From Leptospira_A sp046736045 (GTDB lineage Bacteria > Spirochaetota > Leptospiria > Leptospirales > Leptospiraceae), in NCBI RefSeq assembly GCF_046736045.1, contig NZ_CP177134.1:2914001-2978000 (forward strand): a DNA stretch of 64,000 bases, written 5' to 3'. Both the position numbers and the translations under genes were made by a program. Under the pieces are notes generated by a model. That model was not told the DNA's origin and searched no databases. It worked only from the letters and a program-made list of their open reading frames with translations. Shown here in pieces: positions 1 to 8,447 of this stretch (its first letter is position 1; each line of letters begins with the position of its first letter).

Positions 1-29
1 GTTGCAACGATAATATTAAGGAGCCTTAG

Positions 30-173
30 GTGAGTTTCTGTCTGGTGATTCTTGTTCTGATTCTTAGTGTCCATCTAGGAAAATTGATAGAGAATTCTTT
101 CGTAGTAGCTAAACCTGTCGATCTTTATCCATCTCTTCAGCAAATTTATAAAAATTGGTTCTATCGGTATTAA
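30..173 (+). CDS. small hydrophobic ORF, 47 aa
   Basis: A short open frame starts with GTG, preceded by AAGGAG six bases upstream, and ends at TAA. The first 18 residues are strongly hydrophobic (start MSFCLVILVLILSVH) and the rest is polar with several aromatic residues, so a membrane-anchored or exported peptide is possible. An in-frame stop directly precedes the GTG, so this is not the tail of a longer frame. I recognise no family, and the ORF could be chance. The rest of bases 1-305 shows nothing else I can support. Confidence 0.25.
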   Translation: MSFCLVILVLILSVHLGKLIENSFVVAKPVDLYPSLQQIYKNWFYRY

Positions 174-317
174 TTAATCTCTCTCTAAGAAAATAACTTT
201 GTGGCAAAAATCATTTTCAACTAGAAGGAGCCTGCCATTGCTGCTTTACGATCTCTCAGGCGAATACTATCCAACGCATAAATGTTTTAAATCAAACTAG
301 CGCAAGTGGGCAAACAA

Positions 318-635
318 ATGATAACTGCACAAAAAATATTTAATATAAATAAATTATCAAAATCTATATTACTAATTTTTGCTGTAATTACACTGGATAA
401 CGTTTTGTTAGGCGAAAATCAAATAAAAAAACCAAAATCTAAAGCGAAAGAGCCTCGAGAAAAACCAGTATGGAATTTTGATTGCAAAGAGAAAAGAGAT
501 TGCTTGGAAAAATGTAATAATGCACCAGTTTTTCAAATGTATGGTCCAGACCAACAATATGTAAATCGCATTAGAACTGAATGCTTTTCGGAGTGTAGCA
601 GAAATGTTGATTGTAATAAAGGTTATTATGAGTAG
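318..635 (+). CDS. small secreted six-cysteine protein, copy 1
   Basis: A protein of about 105 aa with a hydrophobic N-terminal segment (KSILLIFAVITL) that looks like a signal peptide, then a Lys-rich stretch. The mature part carries six cysteines as C-x5-C-x3-C ... C-x3-C-x5-C, beginning DCKEKRDCLEKC. An ATG at 318 is preferred over the GTG at 306, although neither has a strong ribosome-binding site. A related protein with nearly the same cysteine layout lies at 1302-1583. The spacing suggests a disulfide-stabilised exported protein. The end overlaps the ATG of the frameshifted lipoprotein gene by 8 bases, which indicates translational coupling. Family unknown. Confidence 0.6.
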   Translation: MITAQKIFNINKLSKSILLIFAVITLDNVLLGENQIKKPKSKAKEPREKPVWNFDCKEKRDCLEKCNNAPVFQMYGPDQQYVNRIRTECFSECSRNVDCNKGYYE

Positions 636-1039
636 ATTTAACAATTAAAATTATATTTTTAGTCCTCTCTTTATTTGCGTGTGGAAAAAATCAATGGCTA
701 AAAAATGACAGCTTAATAAGTCTTGCTGATGCAGATAAGGAGTATTCTCTTATTTCTTTTTTGAAGCAAACTGAATACTTTTCTAATAACTCTGTCTTTT
801 TTGGTAGGACTCTTTATCCACCTAACTATCATTGCGATAGGGAAATTTATTTTGATAAGAGCGATTTCAGAAGTTGTATGAGCCAATTATCGATTTTTAA
901 ATTTAGTTCGAAAAGTATTGATGAACTAAATTTTGAGATAACAGATTTCGTTTCAAGAGTATGTAAGTTAAGGAGAATTATCTTCTTAAAAGATTCCATA
1001 ACAGGTGGCGAATTAAATTTTTGCGATGTTAAATATTAA
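628..1039 (+). pseudogene. lipoprotein gene with one-base frameshift near its start
   Basis: The frame starting at ATG 628 stops after six codons (MSRFNN). Dropping one A at about 640 gives MSRFTIKIIFLVLSLFAC followed by an open frame to 1039, which is a textbook lipoprotein signal peptide with lipobox LFAC. The downstream frame has no ATG or GTG start before a TTG at 761, which would discard the signal peptide. The mature region (about 120 aa) contains four further cysteines and matches no family I know. Its ATG overlaps the end of the preceding six-cysteine gene, so the two were probably coupled. It could be a pseudogene, a sequencing error in an A-rich tract, or a real frameshift site. Confidence 0.55.
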
Positions 1040-1044
1040 CTTAA

Positions 1045-1254
1045 ATTAATAGTATTTATTATGAAACTAACGACCTCGCCCTGAAAGGTATGGCATCTCC
1101 AGATAAAGGAGTTACATTAACTTCTGGCGTGAGTAAATTTGATCCGACCAGTGGCACATCGAATATAATCTTTCAAGGTATAGTACAACGCCAATATCAC
1201 ACTTGCGTGCCAGTAGAAAATGATAGATTCTTAGTATTCGATGGACGTAGTTAA
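1045..1254 (+). pseudogene. remnant reading frame without clear start
   Basis: An open frame of about 69 codons begins directly after a stop and ends at TAA 1254. The first ATG is internal, at 1090, with no ribosome-binding site. The sequence (DLALKGMASPDKGV, then Ser/Thr/Gly-rich text) has protein-like composition and higher G+C than its surroundings, which suggests the C-terminal scrap of a larger gene. I recognise no family. A chance ORF is possible. Confidence 0.3.
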
Positions 1255-1301
1255 AGGTAAAATTTATCTATTAGGATATTGATCAAGAGGAAGGCATATA
1301 T

Positions 1302-1583
1302 ATGATTGTTAAACCGATGCTGACTTTTTTATTATTATTTCAAATTATTATTTCTCGGTTTCTCTTTGCTAAAGAGAAAGAAAAGCCAATAGATTTCAGT
1401 CAATATGAAATCAAAGATTCTATCAAAATTGACTGTCGTCAGAAAAAAGAATGCTTTAGAAATTGTGCTGGTGCTGGAGGTGGTCTAGCAGACTCAACTT
1501 ATGATCAAACGAATAAAATCATACAATTTCAACTATCTGAATGTAATAGAAAGTGTAATTTAATTGATTGTAATGAGGAATAA
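1302..1583 (+). CDS. small secreted six-cysteine protein, copy 2
   Basis: A 93-aa protein with an N-terminal signal-peptide-like segment (MLTFLLLFQIIISRFLFA) and a good ribosome-binding site (GAGGAAGG) ahead of the ATG. Six cysteines in the order C-x5-C-x3-C ... C-x3-C-x4-C (start DCRQKKECFRNC, end ECNRKCNLIDC) match the neighbour at 318-635, so the two are paralogues. As in copy 1, an ATG (1573) overlaps the stop. Here that frame runs only 31 codons to TAA, then stays open to 1770, perhaps a decayed partner gene. Function unknown; an exported disulfide-rich protein is inferred. Confidence 0.6.
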   Translation: MIVKPMLTFLLLFQIIISRFLFAKEKEKPIDFSQYEIKDSIKIDCRQKKECFRNCAGAGGGLADSTYDQTNKIIQFQLSECNRKCNLIDCNEE

Positions 1584-1755
1584 AAGAGAATCTTCAGGAA
1601 TATCTGATAACATTTTTATTGTTATTTCTAGAAATAAAATCTGTAAGGCATTCATTTCTATCGCTTAATTTAAAAGCGAATGCAATAGATTCAATGAAAA
1701 TTACAAATCGGATGAGTCCAAATTACTTTGGCAAGATTTCCGATATTCTAATTGT

Positions 1756-2067
1756 CTAAGCCGCTACTAATACTTTGTCTTGTGAATAAATAAATTTAGA
1801 ACGAATAATTTTTGTCTTATGTTCTTTAATATATTTTATTGCATTTTTTAAATATTCAGTCTCAGTGCAAAATTTACCACACTCCGTAGCCACCATATTG
1901 TTATGAAATCTATGTATCTCTTCATACATAAAACCAGATTTCATAAATTGGTCAGTCAAAATGTCATAATAGTCTAAGCTACTTAAATCTAGAGCTACCT
2001 CTGTTAAAAACTTATAGTAGATCTCCTTTATATTGTTTATTCGCTCTCTAAAAAATTGTTCAGTCAT
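1756..2067 (-). CDS. hypothetical protein, 103 aa
   Basis: Starts at ATG with GGAG seven bases upstream. The product is acidic-basic mixed and probably alpha-helical (start MTEQFFRERINNIKEIYY), with no signal peptide or membrane segment. The only cysteines sit close together (ECGKFCTETE). No family recognised. It is transcribed away from the replication-type gene at 2445, and the 377-base gap between them contains several inverted repeats. Confidence 0.5.
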   Translation of the reverse strand: MTEQFFRERINNIKEIYYKFLTEVALDLSSLDYYDILTDQFMKSGFMYEEIHRFHNNMVATECGKFCTETEYLKNAIKYIKEHKTKIIRSKFIYSQDKVLVAA

Positions 2068-2444
2068 TGTTTCTCCATATATTTATTATGACCTCATTTT
2101 ATTAGAGCAGTAAAAAAGTAAACAGACAATATATTGAAAATTTCTTATATAAGCAGTCATTCATGTAAAGTGCTTACATAGAATATATATGTTTTTATCA
2201 AGACAATCTGCCTCAATTTTATGCACATCAATATACTTATAGATTTTTATAAGATGTAAGTTACATAAGTCATTTTTAAATTGATTTTATCTATAAATAT
2301 TTAACACCTGTTAATGTATTTTACTTGACTTATGAGTGCGTCATAAAAAAATTGCTATAAGATGTAGTTAAAATCTTAGTTTTTTCATCTACTAAATTAG
2401 ATAGAGACTAGGATTTTAAGAAGCTAAAAATTTTCAGAAAGCGA
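2068..2444. promoter_or_regulatory. AT-rich divergent gap with three inverted repeats
   Basis: No gene seen. Three palindromes stand out upstream of the primase-like gene. ATGTAA-AGTGC-TTACAT lies at 2163-2179, the same arms (ATGTAA-G-TTACAT) recur at 2254-2266, and TTATGA-GTGCG-TCATAA lies at 2330-2346. Two sites sharing the same arms suggest binding sites for one dimeric protein. Next to a replication-type gene they could be an operator or part of an origin. No promoter with good spacing could be assigned. Confidence 0.4.
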
Positions 2445-4223
2445 ATGACGATACTCAATAAAGAACTATATTCAGATAAATTATTAAAAGGTTATGATGA
2501 TTGTATCAATAGATATAGACATTTCTATAATAAAGATTTACTAGAGCACGAGGAAGCATTCTTTCTTTTACATAAGATGTTTCACCTTCTTGGCTTTGAT
2601 GTATCAAGGTATGTGAAATCTGTTGTAAAAATTGGATTCGATAATAAATATTTCACATTCCCTTTGAAAGAAAAGTCATTGATTGCTAAAAGTAAAACAA
2701 ACGGTGACTTTGAAGAATTTCAATGTTTTGAACAGAATGGCTTAAACTTTCAAGTAAATGATCATATAAGAGCGAAACTATGTGATGATGTTTCCGTAGT
2801 TTGGAGACAGGCAGGTCGCAAAAGGGAAAACTTCTATAATATACTTAAAAAAGACAATGTGGCTTTGAAAGAACATAAGTTTTCAAATATCATTTGTCTT
2901 GATATAGATACTCATTATGAGATTACTCCGAAGAAGTTCAGAAAGTTAAAGAGAACCCTTTTGCATTTCTTAAAAGGAAAATTTAAAGTAAATCCACTGT
3001 TTGTAGAGGTATCTAAGCGGAGAGCAGGGTTTCATATCTATTTAAAGACTGATTGTAATCTAGTTCATAAGAAAGCTATAGAATGCGTTCTTGTAGAAGA
3101 GATTAGAAGAAAATTAGGTAATAAGATTTCAGGGATAGATGTAAGATCAAATAATAAGTCGATCCGACTTCCATTCGCAATTGATTATTTGGTATATGAT
3201 AGTGTTGAAGAGGAGGGCTTAATTGACTATATTCAAATTTTGCAACATTTTACTAGGAATTATGCAGATAAAAAGAATATATTAGTATATGATAAAATAT
3301 TAAGTGATTATTACGATATTATAGAACAACATTTTCCCAATTTAGTTGTTAGTGAATTTGGAAGTGAAACTCAAACAGCTTGGAAGAAAAAATATTCTAC
3401 AAATAAGAAAATAAATTACTTAATTGGCAGTGGGGAAAGGGTAGGTGGTAAAAAAGTAATTTTTTCTTTAGGCTTTGCTTGCATTGCTAGAGGGTATTCC
3501 TATGAAGATTTTTTATCAGAATGCAATAAAGCGAACAATGGCAGTAAAGACTTAACCAAATGGTTTCAATCAGGTGAAATTAGTTTTGAAGGAAATAAAG
3601 AACTAAAACAAATTTGGGATTGGTGTAATAAACATTACAAACAACAAGATAATTATGTAGCATCTAATCGCTCCGCCACTTATAAATTCAAGGAAACTTT
3701 AGAAACTAATAAGTATAAGGTGTTTCTTCGAGGTTTTATCAAATCATTGCCATATAATAAAAGAAAAATTTATCAATTAGTTTTAACTGAAATGTTCAAA
3801 AGAATTGAAGAATCAGATAAAAATCCAAGGAAAATAGATAATAAAATCGCTTTAACTAAAAAATTAAAGGAACAGTTATGTATTGGATATCAATTCTCTA
3901 GAGATTTTAAAAATAAACTGAAGGAACATTTTAATCTTAAAGTAGATATAGAAAAATTATTTAATATTATTCTAAAGGATCTTAATCTCTTTGTACAATA
4001 TATTCCTAATAATCTTAAATTAGGATATGTACCTCCTGGTACTATTAAGGGATTTACTTCTTGTAAACAATATATATTAAATGTTTCTCTTATTAATTTC
4101 TTTTTGTACTCTAATTTGTACTATATTAATCTCTCTCCCTTTCTTACCTTCATGTTAAATATATTATTATGTGTAGTCTCTTTTAGAGATTATTTCTTTG
4201 ATAGATTGTTTTTATCTCATTGA
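2445..4223 (+). CDS. archaeo-eukaryotic-primase-like replication protein
   Basis: A 592-aa protein whose residues 150-245 carry the three motifs of the archaeo-eukaryotic primase (AEP) superfamily: DxD at D153/D155 (CLDIDTHYE), the sxH-type motif around H197 (GFHIYLK), and a basic third motif around R241 (KSIRLPF). Such proteins prime or initiate replication of plasmids, phages and integrated elements. The N-terminal 130 residues and the C-terminal half are not recognised. The last 60 residues are unusually hydrophobic. The stop codon is created by an IS3-family element: removing it and one TCAT copy extends the frame by five codons to TAG 5481-5483. The gene is very AT-rich, which fits foreign origin. 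The AEP call rests on motifs only. Confidence 0.6.
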   Translation: MTILNKELYSDKLLKGYDDCINRYRHFYNKDLLEHEEAFFLLHKMFHLLGFDVSRYVKSVVKIGFDNKYFTFPLKEKSLIAKSKTNGDFEEFQCFEQNGLNFQVNDHIRAKLCDDVSVVWRQAGRKRENFYNILKKDNVALKEHKFSNIICLDIDTHYEITPKKFRKLKRTLLHFLKGKFKVNPLFVEVSKRRAGFHIYLKTDCNLVHKKAIECVLVEEIRRKLGNKISGIDVRSNNKSIRLPFAIDYLVYDSVEEEGLIDYIQILQHFTRNYADKKNILVYDKILSDYYDIIEQHFPNLVVSEFGSETQTAWKKKYSTNKKINYLIGSGERVGGKKVIFSLGFACIARGYSYEDFLSECNKANNGSKDLTKWFQSGEISFEGNKELKQIWDWCNKHYKQQDNYVASNRSATYKFKETLETNKYKVFLRGFIKSLPYNKRKIYQLVLTEMFKRIEESDKNPRKIDNKIALTKKLKEQLCIGYQFSRDFKNKLKEHFNLKVDIEKLFNIILKDLNLFVQYIPNNLKLGYVPPGTIKGFTSCKQYILNVSLINFFLYSNLYYINLSPFLTFMLNILLCVVSFRDYFFDRLFLSH

Positions 4224-4250
4224 CCATCCCCCGATATTGTGGACAGTGGC

Positions 4251-5276
4251 TTAGGCAGCAAACTCCAGTTCGAACATAACAGGAGTTTTGTAATCGATAG
4301 CCGAATGTAACCTCTTCCTATTATAAAAGATTTCAATATAATAGAAAATATCCGATCTGGCTTCCTCAAGATTTTTGAATCTTCGGTGATTTGTAAATTC
4401 TCTTTTTAAAGTAGAAAAGAAACTTTCTGCTGGAGCATTATCATAACAATTTCCTTTTCTACTCATACTTTGATTCATTTTATGAAATGTAAGTGCTTCT
4501 CTGAAGTCTGTGCTGGCATATTGGCTTCCTCTGTCTGAATGAAAAATCAATCCTTCTTTTGGTTTTTGTGTAATTACTGCATTTCTCAAAGCTGTTAATA
4601 CCATTTCTGTTTTCATATGAGTATCGATTGACCAACCAACTACTTTTTTAGTACAAAGATCCTTGATCTGGCAAAGATAAAGGAAGCCGTTCGCATAAGG
4701 TATGTAAGTAAGATCAGATACCCAAACTTCATTCGGTTTTTTCACATGGAATTGCTGATTTAATAGATTCGGACTATAACCAAGATTATGTTTGGAATCC
4801 GTTGTCTTCGGCGCCTTGAACTTTTTCATGATTATGGAGCGAATTCCGTTGTTTTTCATGATTCGTGCAACACGGTTCTTTCCAATTATCAGTCCTTGTG
4901 TTTTTAGTTTATTGAAAATCGAAGGACTTCCGTATACATTCATTGATTCCTTGTGGATCGTTTGAATCTCTTTCAATATTCGAATATTCTCTATTGTCCT
5001 TTTTGAGGGAATACGCTTTCGCCATGAATAGTATCCGCTTCTAGAAACACATAAACATTCTGACATCACTCCAATGTTATGACCTTCCTTCGAAAGTCTT
5101 TGCATGAAGAGGAACTTTTCTTCTAGTGATTTAAAGTGATGCCCATTGCCTTTTTTAATATATCCCTCTGTTCCTTTAACTGGGATACTTCTTTTTCCAA
5201 GAATTTGATTCTTTGTTCGGCGGACGTTTTCAGATCTTCGTTCTCGGGTGTTTCCAGATCGAATTCCTTTTTCCAT
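4251..5276 (-). CDS. IS3-family OrfB (DDE transposase), copy A
   Basis: The catalytic half of the transposase, with the HTH_21-type segment (RLSKEGHNIGVMSECLCVSR) and an rve integrase core. The DDE residues lie in VWVSDLTYI, FHSDRGSQY and ESFFSTLKRE. The open frame has its own ATG at 5276, but residues before about 45 overlap OrfA out of frame. The natural product is probably the OrfA-OrfB fusion made by -1 slippage on A6G, entering this frame at GNGHHFKSLEE. Confidence 0.9.
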   Translation of the reverse strand: MEKGIRSGNTRERRSENVRRTKNQILGKRSIPVKGTEGYIKKGNGHHFKSLEEKFLFMQRLSKEGHNIGVMSECLCVSRSGYYSWRKRIPSKRTIENIRILKEIQTIHKESMNVYGSPSIFNKLKTQGLIIGKNRVARIMKNNGIRSIIMKKFKAPKTTDSKHNLGYSPNLLNQQFHVKKPNEVWVSDLTYIPYANGFLYLCQIKDLCTKKVVGWSIDTHMKTEMVLTALRNAVITQKPKEGLIFHSDRGSQYASTDFREALTFHKMNQSMSRKGNCYDNAPAESFFSTLKREFTNHRRFKNLEEARSDIFYYIEIFYNRKRLHSAIDYKTPVMFELEFAA

Positions 5277-5401
5277 CTACCTAACAAGCCATGAGTGATC
5301 CCTAATTCTCGACTCAACGCCATTTGGCTTTTGCCGCTTGTTAAAAGAAGTTTTACAGCTTCCTTTTTGAAATCTGAACTATATTGTTTTCTACTTTTCA
5401 T
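5123..5401 (-). CDS. IS3-family OrfA (helix-turn-helix), copy A
   Basis: Residues of the transposase N-terminal part: a helix-turn-helix (KSGKSQMALSRELGITHGLLG region) followed by a leucine-zipper-like coil (KFLEKEVSQLKEQRDIL). It binds the element ends and, after a -1 frameshift at the A6G run (5156-5150), joins OrfB to form the full transposase. The ATG at 5401 with AAGGAAGG upstream is preferred. The longer frame from GTG 5443 would start inside the terminal repeat. About 92 aa. Confidence 0.85.
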   Translation of the reverse strand: MKSRKQYSSDFKKEAVKLLLTSGKSQMALSRELGITHGLLGRWKKEFDLETPENEDLKTSAEQRIKFLEKEVSQLKEQRDILKKAMGITLNH

Positions 5402-5483
5402 CGCAACCTTCCTTGTTCTAAAGTTGCCTATTTCTATGTCCACAATATCGGGGGAGGGTCATCATTATTCATCGGATAGTTAG

Positions 5484-6207
5484 CTAGAAGCAGTAATTAA
5501 AGGGTTTTTAAACCTCAATAGAGCCAATTACAGAAGATTTAAAACAAAAGATAAGGGGGAAACTATAGGGTCTCTTCAATAACTCTTAAAATAGATTCTA
5601 TGATGTTTTAGAAGGTTGTCTGAATACCTTTTATTTGCTCATAGAATCAAAATCTAGAGGTTCTGATAGGAAATATTACCTTGGGTATACTTCGGCGTTG
5701 GAAGCCCGTAAAATCGAATTTATGAAGGCGAAGTAAAGAGATATAGATGCTCATTTTTGTGGAGATCGGGAATGAGGTATTGGAATAGTGATGAGTATAT
5801 AATTTTTCTACTCTGAATGTATGATTCATTCAAAGTATCCATTTTCTATCTTGTTGATGGATAATATTCAGAATCTAAAGAAAGATTTTTGTTATAGATA
5901 GCACATTATTGATTACCTGCTTTTATTCTCCGTCATTTTAGAAATTTACCATTTCTAGTCCTAGGTTTGATGTTTTTAATCCTTAATATAATTAGTTGCT
6001 CCAATAAATTTGTATACATCACCTTCAAAATTGATATTAGTAATATTCATAGGTTTACTCCTATTAGTTCGGAATCAGCAGAATTTGTCTGCAAATACGA
6101 AGGTCGAGAAGCTATTAGTTTACAAACTTTCGTTAGGTTTTTCTTATAAAATATGCCAAAAGAGATGGTGGGTTACACAACCAATAATTTTGTAACCCTA
6201 ATTTTGA
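5484..6207. other. AT-rich stretch with only scraps of coding frame
   Basis: No intact gene seen between the former stop of the primase-like gene and the recombinase frame. A 47-codon open tail without a start (5596-5736, ending YYLGYTSALEARKIEFMKAK) looks protein-like and may be the remnant of a gene that followed the primase. Further short frames at 5967-6195 have no ribosome-binding site or recognisable content. Confidence 0.35.
6170..6198. repeat. inverted repeat ahead of the recombinase frame
   Basis: Perfect 8-bp arms GGGTTACA and TGTAACCC separated by 13 bases lie immediately upstream of the start-less tyrosine recombinase frame. Possible roles are a recombinase or repressor binding site or a weak terminator; no clear U-run follows. 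Confidence 0.4.
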
Positions 6208-7083
6208 TCCTTCCGTCTAATTTTTCTTGAAAACCAATTCATCCCATGTTATGATCCTGGTATTAAAACCCTAGCAAAAACATATAACAAATTACCATCC
6301 ATTCCGCAATATAAAGTAGGTGTTATACGGTTTCAGGCATGGTTAGGGAATCGTCCCATTACGGAGGAGGCGATTCAGAAGTATTTTCACCTTTTGAAGA
6401 AGGAGTTATCTCCAGCGACTGTTCGATTAGCAAAAACATCAATCAAGCTGTGGGTTTTAAAGAATCACCCAAATAGGAATGATGTTATTTTTAGAAATGG
6501 TTTGGAAGCTATTTTTAAAGAGATAAAAGTTCCCCAAGCTAATATTTCTATTACAGATTCCAAATTTTTAAACAAGTCAGAAGTGCAATTACTTGGTGAA
6601 AAGCTTCCTAAGAAATATAGTTTAATTTTTAGGGCACTCTACTTAACAGGATGTCGGATAAGCGAAATTCTTTCTATCCGTCTTGATAAATGCATTTGGT
6701 TAAAGACTCATGTTGAGGCGAAAGTTATTGGGAAAGGCGGAAAGGAAACGGTCTTGATTATTTCATTACCGTTGTTCCAGGAAATTGGAAAAATATTTAA
6801 AGGTAAGGTTTTTCTATTTGAGAATTTGGATACTGGGAAGCCGTATAGCAGGCAACTTGTGCACAGAAATTTTCAGAGAGTCGGATTAGTGGAATTGAAT
6901 AGAAGAGTTCATCCTCATCAGTCCAGGCATAGTCGGATAACTCATTTACTTCAAGCTGGGAAACCTTTGGATGCTGTATCAAGGTTTGCGAATCATTTTG
7001 ATCCAGCCTTTACTGCTAGGGTCTATGGGCATAACCGTTTAACTTCGAAGGAGATCTTAGACTCGTCAAAATTTATTAAATAA
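6208..7083 (+). pseudogene. tyrosine recombinase (phage-type integrase), no start codon
   Basis: The C-terminal catalytic domain is complete. The first arginine is in LTGCRISEIL, the lysine in IGKGGKE, the HxxR box in HPHQSRHSRITHLL, the next His in ANHFD, and the tyrosine nucleophile in ARVYGHN. Upstream of the TTG at 6394 the same frame stays open to 6208 and encodes a plausible core-binding (SAM-like) N-terminus (PQYKVGVIRFQAWLGNR). It contains no ATG, GTG or TTG, so the gene seems to have lost its start by a small mutation or frameshift. A shorter protein from TTG 6394 would lack half the DNA-binding domain. Such an enzyme would have integrated a mobile element; here it points to a fixed island. 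Confidence 0.75.
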
Positions 7084-7341
7084 TATTATTAATTTTATTT
7101 AATTGATTTTTTATAAAAAAATCATATTTTAGATTCAAAAAATAACTTCTGCGTTAAGCAAGTTCGTAAATTTATTGCACTTATTTATGGGTCATCAGTA
7201 GGATGCTGAGTTTTTTATACAACTATATACCTTTTGGGATGTATGCTAAGTTCAGAAAAATGGATAGCATGAAAATTAATATTATTGGATAAATAATAAC
7301 GTTAGTGGTTTAGGAAAAGCAAATAGGTGGTAATTTGAATT

Positions 7342-8385
7342 ATGAAGTTTCTGCAACCAATAGTAATTGATACCAATATTCTATATTACTGGTCAGAGAC
7401 AGAAATATCAGATCTACATAACCCGATTTTGATAGAAGAGGAGTTACAAGGAAAGCAAATATACGTTTCTGAACTTTCGTTTTATGAATTTGTTGTTAAA
7501 TATAAAGATTATCCAGACAGATATATTAAAATATGTGATTTTTTAGCAAATAGGCAGATTGGAATTCTTCCAGCAAAGCCAGGAATCATTAATCATTTTA
7601 TACGGAATTTCGAAAGCTATTTGAAGAATGAGTCATTTCAGGATTTATATACAGGGATTTTGTCGAATAGGATTGAAATAGAATCAGAATTGCTTTCCTT
7701 TTTGGTAGAATCAGTTGCTGTCGAATTAAGTCTTGCCATCAATAAAATAAGTAAAAACAAACTTAATTCCGCAAAGTTCGAACATTACATCATTGCTTTG
7801 ATTTCATCGAATCAAAATCATTTAAAATCAGAATTAAGAAAGCATTTAGAAGAATTTTACTCTAGTGTTGCTGAAGAAAAGTCAAAAGTACTAAAAAGAA
7901 ATATTCATGAACTACTAGATGCTATATTATTGGCTTCCGCAATTAATCACAATATTGTTGAAAATGATATTGATATATTGAATTCGAAAAATATTGAACA
8001 TCTTATGAATAATATCTCCAATAATCTAATCAGAAAAGATATTGTCAATCATACCCTAAGCAAAGATTCGGCTGTAGCAAGAAAACCTTTTTTTGTAAAA
8101 TATGAAAACGAAATCTCTCAACTTCTATTAGACTTTGAAATCGAGATGACAAAATCAATGGGAAGAGGACTCGTGAAATATTATTCTTACTTAATAAAGA
8201 AAATATTTACTACACCAAGGCAAATTGAAAAAAATGATATTATAGATTCTGTTTTTCTGAATGCGTATCCAAGCTTTCAGCTAATTACTGCTGATAAAAG
8301 ATTCAGAAAAATAATAAAGGAATTAGATAGTGAATATCACTTAATTAATGAAGAATTTTTGGATAGAATAAAATCTAAAAAGTAA
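7342..8385 (+). CDS. PIN-like nuclease with large helical insert
   Basis: A 347-aa protein framed by PIN-type acidic motifs. The first aspartate is at D10 (IVIDTNILYYW), glutamates at E44/E49 (VSELSFYEF), a late pair at D299/D302 (KNDIIDSVF), and D318 (LITADKRF). PIN enzymes are metal-dependent RNases, often toxins. A PIN domain is normally about 130-150 aa; here roughly 230 residues of helix-rich sequence separate the first and last motifs, so this is not a standard VapC. Ribosome-binding site AGGTGG. It is followed 62 bases later by an AIPR-family gene in the same direction, suggesting a two-gene unit. The PIN assignment comes from motifs only; the insert is unrecognised. Confidence 0.6.
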   Translation: MKFLQPIVIDTNILYYWSETEISDLHNPILIEEELQGKQIYVSELSFYEFVVKYKDYPDRYIKICDFLANRQIGILPAKPGIINHFIRNFESYLKNESFQDLYTGILSNRIEIESELLSFLVESVAVELSLAINKISKNKLNSAKFEHYIIALISSNQNHLKSELRKHLEEFYSSVAEEKSKVLKRNIHELLDAILLASAINHNIVENDIDILNSKNIEHLMNNISNNLIRKDIVNHTLSKDSAVARKPFFVKYENEISQLLLDFEIEMTKSMGRGLVKYYSYLIKKIFTTPRQIEKNDIIDSVFLNAYPSFQLITADKRFRKIIKELDSEYHLINEEFLDRIKSKK

Positions 8386-8447
8386 ATAGTCTTTGTATAC
8401 CTAGGATTAGTGAAGGTTTTGCAAATTAGTATTTAAAGGAGACCGCT

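Larger units (their letters stand above)
4221..5461 (-). mobile_element. IS3-family insertion sequence, copy A (1241 bp)
   Basis: Bounded by 25-bp imperfect inverted repeats starting TGACCATCCCCCGATATTGT at one end and TGACCCTCCCCCGATATTGT at the other (one mismatch). It is flanked by a 4-bp direct repeat TCAT (4217-4220 and 5462-5465), so this copy is an intact single insertion. It contains orfA and orfB in the overlapping arrangement of the IS3 family, with an A6G slippery run. The insertion removed only the last five codons of the primase-like gene. Copies at 53149 and 56870 have the same length and the same encoded proteins. Confidence 0.95.

Noticed and set aside
1573..1770. Second coupled lipoprotein gene after the six-cysteine copy 2
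   Set aside because: The frame from ATG 1573 stops after 31 codons, lacks a lipobox and shows no convincing similarity to the 628-1039 protein.
2325..2361. Promoter TTGACT ... TATAAG before the primase-like gene
   Set aside because: The spacing is 25 bases, too long for a normal sigma70 promoter.
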